From OMOG01 sp041485845 (GTDB lineage Bacteria > Acidobacteriota > Terriglobia > Bryobacterales > Bryobacteraceae), in assembly GCA_041485845.1 (NCBI GenBank), contig JBGPKH010000316.1, positions 1 through 9,945 of the forward strand: a stretch of DNA of 9,945 nucleotides, written 5' to 3'. A program made the translations under genes and the position numbers. The notes under the pieces are model-generated. The model had not been told where the DNA came from, searched no databases, and saw only the letters and a program-made list of their open reading frames with translations. This document shows, one piece after another, positions 1 through 6,046 of the stretch (positions are counted from its first letter, which is position 1; every line of letters starts with the position of its first letter).

Positions 1-30
1 GGTCTCCCAATCCGCTATGCGAATTCCTTT

Positions 31-62
31 GGAAAGGTTTGGAAAGGAAGGGAAAGGAAGGG
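31..62. repeat. Three phased GGAAAGG decamers
   Basis: GGAAAGG begins at 31, 41 and 51, exactly 10 bp apart, giving a purine-rich strand (GGAAAGG plus TTT or AAG) that ends about 10 bp before the -35 box at 71. One-helical-turn spacing next to a strong promoter suggests a binding site for an activator, or a DNA-shape element, for the receptor gene. The repeat is seen directly; the role is inference. It could also be a simple slippage-derived tract. Confidence 0.6.
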
Positions 63-70
63 ACCCACGG

Positions 71-99
71 TTGACAATACCCCAAATCGAGTGTACTAT
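71..99 (+). promoter_or_regulatory. sigma70-type promoter of the TonB-dependent receptor gene
   Basis: A perfect -35 box TTGACA (71-76) is followed by a 17-bp spacer and a -10 box TACTAT (94-99, 5 of 6 matches to TATAAT). Transcription would start near 106, leaving a leader of about 170 nt before the ATG at 275. The octamer TGTACTAT that contains the -10 box recurs at 111-118, just past the predicted start site. This promoter also rules out the in-frame ATG at 17 as the real start of the receptor gene. Confidence 0.72.
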
Positions 100-134
100 C
101 GGCCCAAACCTGTACTATGGGATCGTTGGACTAA

Positions 135-154
135 GGGACAGGTATTCCTATCCC
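135..154 (+). repeat. Imperfect hairpin in the receptor gene 5' UTR
   Basis: GGGACAGG (135-142), a TATT loop, then CCTATCCC (147-154) can pair over 8 positions with one C/A mismatch. It would lie about 30-50 nt into the predicted mRNA. There is no T-run after it, so it is not a typical attenuator. Its ACAGG...CCT core resembles the palindromes at 4154-4175 and 5967-5982. Any function is inference. Confidence 0.45.
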
Positions 155-274
155 GCGAAGGGGCTTTGCCAAGTTGGAGCGAAGCACGGAGTTAGTTGGG
201 GTCTTCGACTGCGTCCACGCGCGTCGCATCTGCGCCCCATCTCTGCGAATTCACAAGTGGAAAGAGTGAAAGCC

Positions 275-3200
275 ATGAAAAAAGAGAATGGATGTGTCGT
301 GCTGGCGGTTGTAGCCGTCGCAGCAGTGTTCGTCCTGGCCCCCGAGGCCGCGGCGCAAACCGCGACTACGGGCGCGGTCATCGGAACCGTCAGCGACCCC
401 TCCGGAGCCGTGGTCCCCAAGGCCGAAGTCCAGTTGGCCAATATGGGCACCAACGCCTCCGACAAGCAGATCAGCAACGATGCCGGCCAATTCACGTTTG
501 CCGGCCTCACTCCAGGCAGCTACAAGATCACGGTGAAGGCCGCGGGCTTCCGGACCGCCTCCGTTCCGAACCTCCTCTTAGAAGTCAACAAGGCGCTGAG
601 CTTGCAGGTGAGCCTCGAGGTGGGAGCGGGCGTCGAGGTGGTCGAAGTCACCGCGGCAGCCGGCGTGCAATTGCAGACGACGGACGCGCAGATCGGCAAC
701 ACGGTGTCGACCGATTCGATCCTGCGCCTGCCCACCTTGCAGCGCAACGCCGTCGAACTGATGGGCCACCAGCCGGGCGTGGTCCAGGGCGGCGCCGGTC
801 TCAACATGCGGGTGAGCGGGGCGGTCGACGATCAGAACACCGTCACGTTGGACGGTCTGGATATTACACAAAATGTGACCGCGGGGAACACGTCGGTGCC
901 GACTCCGGTCGACAGCGTGGAGGAATTCCGCGTGACCGTTTTGGCGCCCAACTCGGCGCTGGTGCGCGGGTCGGGCGGGCAGGTCACGCTGGTGGGGCGG
1001 CGCGGCGGCAACCAATTCCGAGGCGCGCTCTACGAGTATCTGCAGAACTCTTCGTTGAATGCCAATACCTGGGACAACAACCGGGCTAAGCAGCTCAAGG
1101 CTCCGATTCGCGACAACCGCTTCGGCGGGCGTCTGGGCGGGCCGATCCGGAAAGACAAGACGTTCTTCTTTGCCAATTACGAAGGACGCAGGTTCGCCAA
1201 CGTCGCGCAAGTGACGCGAACGGTGCCCACGGACACGTTGAAGCAGGGGATCCTTCTGTTCAAAGACGCCGCAGGCAACGTCCAGCAGTTCAATCTTGCG
1301 AACGCGGCGGTGTGCGGCCCTAACGGGAACGGCGCTTGCGATCCGCGCGGCCTGGGAATCAGCCCGTCGGTGAAGGCGCAATGGGCCATGATGCCGGCGC
1401 CCAATCTCTCGGGCGTGGGCGACGGACTGAACACCAGCGGCTACTTCTTCAACCTGGCCGTGCCGCAGCAAACGGATTACGGCGTGATCCGGCTGGATCA
1501 CGCTTTTTCGGACACGGTGCAGTTCAACGGCAGTTACACTTATTTTCGTAGTATCGCTACCGGTTCGGGAGATGTCGGCATCCAGAACGGGCAGCCCAAA
1601 TCCTTCTCCCAGACTCCGCAGCGCGGGTCGGTATACAACGCCTCGGTCAACTGGCAGATCCGGCCCACGTGGCTGAATACCTTCCGCTTCGGTTACGTGC
1701 GCGACAACAATGCCAGCGACGCCACCTCGCCCACCAAGGCCGCGGGCATCCTGAACACGCCCGGTTCCGGCACGCCCGCCGGTCCGGTAGCGCTGCTGAT
1801 TGGTAGCGGAGTCAGTTCGTTCCTCGATTCGCCCATCGACATGGACACCCAGCGCGCGCGCTACCAGGCCGGCTACAACGGCGATTTTCAGTGGGTCGAC
1901 GACATGACCAAGATTGTGGGCAAACACACCCTCCAGTTCGGCGCCCAGGTGAACTTGCTGCCCTTCACGCACGTCCGCGCCGACAAAGTGATTGGATCGC
2001 TAACGTCTATCGTGGCGCAGATCGATACAGGGTCGTACTTGACGCTTCCCACTCTGACCCGCCCCCTGACATGCAGCGCCTCGGTTACCGCCAATTGCAT
2101 CACCTCCGCCAATACCACCAATTGGGACCGCTTCTACGCGTCCTCGCTGGGGATGGTGGATAACGTCGGGGTGCTGGCGGTCCGCGACCAGAACCTGCAA
2201 CCGCTTCCCCTAGGCACCTATCTGGCGGACCACACCCGGCAGTGGGCGTCTTATTTCTATTTCCAGGATTCCTGGCGTCTGAGCCGGTCGCTGACCCTGA
2301 CCTTCGGAATGTCTTACGGATGGCAGACCTCGCCGACGGAGCAGAATAACCTGCAAACGGTCATGATCAACGCGGAGAACAACCAGTTGATCAACGCGCC
2401 GGACTTCATGCAGGCCAAGCTCCAGGCGGCGCAGAGCGGTCAGATTTACAACCCGACCATCGGGTTTGCCACAGTGGGCAAAGCGAAGGTGCCGGTTTAC
2501 AACGTCGACTACGGGGACTGGGCGCCGCGGGCCTCCTTCGCGTGGAAGCCTTCCGGGCGGCCGTTCAGCGACAAGACGGTGCTGCGCGGCGGATTCGCCA
2601 TCGTATACGACCGCTCGAACACGGTGCAGAGCGTGCTCATCCCGATGCTGGGCGTGGGCTTCGGTCAAACCATCCTCGTGCAGGCGCCGCTGTGCAACTC
2701 GACCGGCGCGGGTGGAGCGGGCTGCAACGCGGCAGCCGGCATCGGAGCTAATCCGGGGCTGGCCAGCTTCCGGGCCGGCGTGGATGGCACTGTGCCGACA
2801 CCCGTATCGGCGGCAGTGACTTCGCCGGTAATTCCTCCGCCCGGCTACACCGAGACGCTCTCTTTCCAGGTCGATCCCCAGAGCAAGGTCGGGCGCAGCT
2901 TCAATGTGGACTTGAGTCTCCAACGCGAGCTTCCCGGCAACATGATCGTCGAGGCCGCCTTCCTCGGAAGATTCTCGCGCCGCCTGCCGCAGGCCGTGAA
3001 TCTGACATCCGCGCCCTACATGATGTCGGATTCGGCTTCGGGCCAAACTTTCGCCCAGGCTTTTGACGCGGTCGCGGGCGCGTTGCGCGCGGGTCAGGCG
3101 GCGGCTACGCAGCCGTGGTTCGAGAACCAGTTCCCGGGTCTGGCGAAGCTCCAGAACACGGCCACCGCCACCGCGTTCATCGTGGCGCGGAATTCACCGA

Positions 3201-4150
3201 GCTTCACCCAGGGGAATGTGGGAACCATGTTTATCAACTTCGCCGGCTACCGCCGTTCGCTAGGCCTGCTTCCGATCACCAACGACCAGTCGCAGGTGGA
3301 GTTCATGCGGACCTATATCGGGCAGTCGAACTACTCGGCGGGAATCCTGACGCTCACCAAGCGCGTGAGCCACGGCTTCACGGTGAGCGGGAACTATACC
3401 TATTCGAAAGCCCTCGACGATTACCTGTCGAATCAGAACAACGCCGGGTACTACGCCAACAGCTTTCACCCCGGCGTGGACTACGGACCCACCAGCTACG
3501 ATCGAAAGCACGTCTTCAATGCGTTTTACACCTATGACGTTCCGCTGGGCCATGGACATAGGCTGTCTGCGGGGAACGTGCTCGACCGGATCATCGGGGG
3601 CTGGTACACGTCGGGCATCGTGACGGCGTCGAGCGGACTGCCCTTGACTGTTACGCAAGCCTCGCAGGTCTGGGGAGGCGCTACGGCCACCATCGGTGTC
3701 GGCAGCGCGATGGTCCCCATCCGCCCGGTTGCCGAGACCGGTATCAATGCGGGAGCGGCGGGATGCACGCTCACCGGTGTGGGCAGCGTCGGGACCACCG
3801 CGGCCACCGGAGCGGGATACAACATTTTCGCCGATCCGTGCGCGGCTTACGGCAACTTCCACTACATCCAGCTCAGCAGCGACACGCGCACCGGGCGCGC
3901 CAATCCGATGCGCGGCCTGCCTTTCCGCAACATGGATATGCGGTTCGCCAAAGACACCAAGATCACCGAGAAGGCCCGGCTGGGCTTCTCCGCGGACTTC
4001 TTCAACGTGTTCAACCATCACAATTTCAATACACCGGGACTCAGCTACACCAGCCCCACTTCGTTCGGCGTGATCACCAGCACGAATACTCCGCCCAACC
4101 GCTCCAACAGCGCGCGGTGGATCCAACTCGGTTTGCGCCTCGATTTCTAG
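275..4150 (+). CDS. Oar-like TonB-dependent outer-membrane receptor with carboxypeptidase-regulatory-like domain
   Basis: This 1291-residue protein is a large outer-membrane beta-barrel of the Oar-like TonB-dependent receptor type that is abundant in Acidobacteria; such proteins are thought to import or bind large substrates, and the ligand here cannot be read from the sequence. A signal peptide spans about residues 1-27 (Lys-Lys start, Val/Ala-rich core, AAA before Gln28). A carboxypeptidase-regulatory-like fold covers about 32-115 (GTVSDPSGAVVPKAEV, then NDAGQFTFAGLTPGSYKI). A plug-like region follows at about 135-250, containing VTLDGLDIT and VDSVEEFRV. The rest is barrel, with alternating strands and Gly/Asn-rich loops, ending in the expected terminal aromatic (WIQLGLRLDF). 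FFNVFNHHNF near the C-terminus is typical of the family. I see no clear TonB box. The ATG at 275 is chosen because it begins the signal peptide, has a purine-rich GGAAAGAG 8 nt upstream, and follows the promoter at 71-99; the open frame back to 17 would start upstream of transcription. It stands alone and converges on the next gene. Confidence 0.94.
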   Translation: MKKENGCVVLAVVAVAAVFVLAPEAAAQTATTGAVIGTVSDPSGAVVPKAEVQLANMGTNASDKQISNDAGQFTFAGLTPGSYKITVKAAGFRTASVPNLLLEVNKALSLQVSLEVGAGVEVVEVTAAAGVQLQTTDAQIGNTVSTDSILRLPTLQRNAVELMGHQPGVVQGGAGLNMRVSGAVDDQNTVTLDGLDITQNVTAGNTSVPTPVDSVEEFRVTVLAPNSALVRGSGGQVTLVGRRGGNQFRGALYEYLQNSSLNANTWDNNRAKQLKAPIRDNRFGGRLGGPIRKDKTFFFANYEGRRFANVAQVTRTVPTDTLKQGILLFKDAAGNVQQFNLANAAVCGPNGNGACDPRGLGISPSVKAQWAMMPAPNLSGVGDGLNTSGYFFNLAVPQQTDYGVIRLDHAFSDTVQFNGSYTYFRSIATGSGDVGIQNGQPKSFSQTPQRGSVYNASVNWQIRPTWLNTFRFGYVRDNNASDATSPTKAAGILNTPGSGTPAGPVALLIGSGVSSFLDSPIDMDTQRARYQAGYNGDFQWVDDMTKIVGKHTLQFGAQVNLLPFTHVRADKVIGSLTSIVAQIDTGSYLTLPTLTRPLTCSASVTANCITSANTTNWDRFYASSLGMVDNVGVLAVRDQNLQPLPLGTYLADHTRQWASYFYFQDSWRLSRSLTLTFGMSYGWQTSPTEQNNLQTVMINAENNQLINAPDFMQAKLQAAQSGQIYNPTIGFATVGKAKVPVYNVDYGDWAPRASFAWKPSGRPFSDKTVLRGGFAIVYDRSNTVQSVLIPMLGVGFGQTILVQAPLCNSTGAGGAGCNAAAGIGANPGLASFRAGVDGTVPTPVSAAVTSPVIPPPGYTETLSFQVDPQSKVGRSFNVDLSLQRELPGNMIVEAAFLGRFSRRLPQAVNLTSAPYMMSDSASGQTFAQAFDAVAGALRAGQAAATQPWFENQFPGLAKLQNTATATAFIVARNSPSFTQGNVGTMFINFAGYRRSLGLLPITNDQSQVEFMRTYIGQSNYSAGILTLTKRVSHGFTVSGNYTYSKALDDYLSNQNNAGYYANSFHPGVDYGPTSYDRKHVFNAFYTYDVPLGHGHRLSAGNVLDRIIGGWYTSGIVTASSGLPLTVTQASQVWGGATATIGVGSAMVPIRPVAETGINAGAAGCTLTGVGSVGTTAATGAGYNIFADPCAAYGNFHYIQLSSDTRTGRANPMRGLPFRNMDMRFAKDTKITEKARLGFSADFFNVFNHHNFNTPGLSYTSPTSFGVITSTNTPPNRSNSARWIQLGLRLDF

Positions 4151-4153
4151 GTG

Positions 4154-4175
4154 GGACAGGCCTCCTGGCCTGTCC
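4154..4175. repeat. Perfect 9-bp palindrome between convergent genes
   Basis: GGACAGGCC (4154-4162), a TCCT loop, then GGCCTGTCC (4167-4175) forms a perfect hairpin 4 nt after the receptor stop codon. There is no T-tract on either strand, so it does not meet the usual pattern of an intrinsic terminator, though it could end or protect transcripts from both sides. Similar GACAGGC...GCCTGTC palindromes are, from memory, common between genes in Solibacter-like genomes, so this may be a copy of a dispersed REP-like element. Confidence 0.7.
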
Positions 4176-4274
4176 GTCGCCCCGGCGGTCAAGTCCACCC
4201 CGCGAAGCGCCGGTAGGCTCGGATCTCGGCGAGCGCCCGGCACACGGCGAACTGGCCGCGAACGTAACAGCGCG

Positions 4275-5900
4275 CTACTGGAACGTAACGAATATCGCCA
4301 TTTCGCGGTTACTCGTCACGAATCCCAAGTCGAGGCCACTGGCCGTGAAGGTCGTGGGAGTAGCGTCCAAGCTGAAGAGCAACGCGCCGAAGGGCCCTGC
4401 GGGCAAAACCTGCAACACGCTGGGCGGGACCGTTAAGGTGCCCGCGGTTGCTGGTGCGGAGCAACCAAACGCGGCGCCCGAGGTAAAGTTCTTGTCCGTA
4501 GCGCTCTCCCCCACCAGCTCGACGTACGTATTCGGCGCGCCCCCGGTCCAGGTGACGGTAAGCCCGTTGGCGCGGTTCACCGTGCTCAAGCTGGATTGGT
4601 TGGTCCAGACCGGGAGCGCCGTGAGATTGATGGTCGCGGTAAACGCGCCCACGGCCGCGCCCCCGGTCCCTGTGACCGTGAACGTGCCGTTTGTGAGATA
4701 GTCTCCCGGACCGAGTACCGCGAAATAATCTGTCGGACCCGGACCGGACTGTTTGACTAGTGTCCTGCGGCCGTTTGAGCCGTTCAGCGTCAGGCTTGGG
4801 CCGGCATCGGGGGCTCCCAGGAACGTGAAAGGAGGGCTGCTTCCTTTCAACGCGTTCACAACGATACAAGTCCCTGCCGGCTGGGAGTCGAGGATCGTAA
4901 GAGCGAAGGGCGTCAACGCGGCGGGAAGGCTGACTTTGACGAACTGCGCATCTCCGCGGTCTTCGTACGCAGTGCCTGTGAACCTTCGGTTCAGTCTGAT
5001 CTGGCTATACGTGACCGGCGACCCGCTGCTCACTTGAGCCACGGCGCTGGCGGAGAAGTAGGGCGTCGCCGGCGTACAAGTCCGGCTGCCACTGGCCACC
5101 GGCAGCGCGGTGTAATTGCTGATCTGGTCATTGATCTGAACCGCCAGCGGCACCGCGCAACCCGTGGGGACATTGCCCGGTACGGTGAAGACCACCTGGT
5201 CTTCACCGATGCAACAGCCCGACCGCCCCTGGTAAGTGACGGTCGCCTGAACGCCGCCCAGCCACAGCTTTAGCGGAACGCTTGCCATGTTGCCGGGTTG
5301 CGGCCCGGACGAGTCGGGGGCGCTTACCGGACCTAAACCCGTAGCCCAGAGGATCAATACGTCGCCTGGGTTCGCCGCGCCACAAGTCGTGTTCGGCCCG
5401 CCGCAGTTGGCAGCCCGCGATGGCGACACCAGGCTGTAATCCGCGTACGTGACGATGCCCGCTCCCGTGCCGTCCGACGTCAAGGTGAAGATGCCCAGAT
5501 TGTTCTGGACCACGGTGATCGGCGCGGGAGCGCTGGTCGCGTTGTTATAGGTTATGGTGATGGTTCCCGTCCCCACCGGCGTGTTCGAAGGCAACAGGCC
5601 CGCCACCTGGGTCGCGGAAGTGTAATACATCAACACACCCACGGTCGTGCCTTTGACGGTTACGCTCACAGATGTGCCCAGCAGACGTGCGCTGGTAAAC
5701 GGGCTGGGATCCAGGGAAATCGCCGCGGGTCCCAGGTTCGACCCGACGATCAGGAGGATTGCGCCTTGCGCGATTCCCGAATTTGGCAGCGGACTTTGAA
5801 TGCCGCTGGCAGCATTTACCACCGCCGAAATCGACGGAGTTTGCGCAGCGGCAACCCCCGCCATGAGAGTCGTGGCACAAAGCAAGACAGCCGGCTTCAT
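4275..5900 (-). CDS. Secreted TIGR03437-domain protein of Solibacter type
   Basis: This 541-residue exported protein has unknown function. A signal peptide spans about residues 1-19 (MKPAVLLC start, cleavage after AAA before Gln20). Residues about 23-275 match the TIGR03437 domain, an Ig/IPT-like beta-rich domain expanded in Solibacter: the characteristic opening ISAVVNAAS, then GSNLGP, VGVLMYYTSATQVAGLLP, ITVVQNNLGIF, DVLILWATGLGPV and a closing VPLAVQI. Cysteine pairs (166/173, 229/230, 248/275) may form disulfides after export. Residues about 282-541 are a second beta-rich region (LDAGPSL-like APDAGPSLTLNG, GDYLTNGTFTVTG, WTNQSSLSTVNRANGLTVTWTGG, TLTVPPSVLQVLP) that I recall recurring in other Solibacter secreted proteins. 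The ATG at 5900 is preferred over 5921 because AAGGAG (5908-5913) lies 7 nt before it and the signal peptide starts there. There is no membrane anchor or catalytic motif. It is convergent with the receptor and divergent from the membrane fusion gene. Confidence 0.92.
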   Translation of the reverse strand: MKPAVLLCATTLMAGVAAAQTPSISAVVNAASGIQSPLPNSGIAQGAILLIVGSNLGPAAISLDPSPFTSARLLGTSVSVTVKGTTVGVLMYYTSATQVAGLLPSNTPVGTGTITITYNNATSAPAPITVVQNNLGIFTLTSDGTGAGIVTYADYSLVSPSRAANCGGPNTTCGAANPGDVLILWATGLGPVSAPDSSGPQPGNMASVPLKLWLGGVQATVTYQGRSGCCIGEDQVVFTVPGNVPTGCAVPLAVQINDQISNYTALPVASGSRTCTPATPYFSASAVAQVSSGSPVTYSQIRLNRRFTGTAYEDRGDAQFVKVSLPAALTPFALTILDSQPAGTCIVVNALKGSSPPFTFLGAPDAGPSLTLNGSNGRRTLVKQSGPGPTDYFAVLGPGDYLTNGTFTVTGTGGAAVGAFTATINLTALPVWTNQSSLSTVNRANGLTVTWTGGAPNTYVELVGESATDKNFTSGAAFGCSAPATAGTLTVPPSVLQVLPAGPFGALLFSLDATPTTFTASGLDLGFVTSNREMAIFVTFQ

Positions 5901-5907
5901 CGGCAAG

Positions 5908-5913
5908 CTCCTT
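5908..5913 (-). promoter_or_regulatory. Ribosome binding site of the TIGR03437 gene
   Basis: AAGGAG on the minus strand, 7 nt before the ATG at 5900. It is a strong Shine-Dalgarno match and excludes the upstream alternative start at 5921. Confidence 0.8.
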
Positions 5914-5939
5914 CTTATCACCTCACCGGAATTTCCATT

Positions 5940-5968
5940 TTGGAGGCTCTCGTTCTGTTCAGTATACA
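5940..5968 (+). promoter_or_regulatory. Candidate rightward promoter for the membrane fusion gene
   Basis: TTGGAG (5940-5945), 17 bp, TATACA (5963-5968). The -35 box is weak (3 of 6) and the -10 moderate (4 of 6). It would give a leader of roughly 70 nt before the GTG at 6047. It overlaps the leftward -10 box in the symmetric GTATAC. Confidence 0.35.
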
Positions 5969-5989
5969 GGCACTCTTGCCTGCTGGGTC
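5961..5989 (-). promoter_or_regulatory. Candidate leftward promoter for the TIGR03437 gene
   Basis: On the minus strand TATACT (5966-5961) matches the -10 consensus at 5 of 6. No good -35 box is present: the 17-bp position reads GACCCA, and TCGACC sits two bases further out. The leader would be about 55 nt. The palindrome at 5967-5982 lies between the -10 and the -35 region, where a repressor could act. Confidence 0.4.
5967..5982. repeat. Palindrome in the divergent intergenic region
   Basis: CAGGCA (5967-5972), CTCT, TGCCTG (5977-5982) is a perfect 6-bp inverted repeat. It abuts the GTATAC promoter core and shares the ACAGGC...GCCTG outline of the palindrome at 4154-4175. It could be an operator, a 5' hairpin of the rightward transcript, or a decayed copy of a dispersed element. 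Confidence 0.5.
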
Positions 5990-6046
5990 GAGACTCATCC
6001 GACCCGTTGCTGTCTGTGGCCCCGCCTGTGATACCGTGAGGGGCTA

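Noticed and set aside
17..274. The upstream extension of the receptor frame to an ATG at 17.
   Set aside because: It would place 86 non-signal residues before the signal peptide and starts upstream of the predicted transcription start near 106.
578..1972. A 464-codon open frame on the minus strand inside the receptor gene, and similar ones at 2210-3046 and 3260-4243.
   Set aside because: They are antisense to a well-supported outer-membrane receptor, are rich in Arg/His as expected for GC-rich shadow frames, and show no recognisable domain.
4260..4289. The 9-mer GAACGTAAC repeated 21 bp apart across the TIGR03437 stop codon, in frame on the minus strand (Val-Thr-Phe on both sides of the stop).
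   Set aside because: Too short to distinguish from chance; only three residues are repeated and no readthrough signal is visible.
3763..4701. A 312-codon plus-strand frame running from the receptor 3' end into the TIGR03437 gene, with a protein-like Val/Pro/Thr-rich C-terminal half.
   Set aside because: The first half is a frame-shifted copy of receptor codons and the second half is antisense to the TIGR03437 gene; a beta-rich sense protein yields a similar-looking antisense translation.
6007..6035. TTGCTG, 17 bp, GATACC with an extended TGT as a promoter for the membrane fusion gene.
   Set aside because: It would start transcription near 6042 and leave out the ribosome binding site at 6038-6041.
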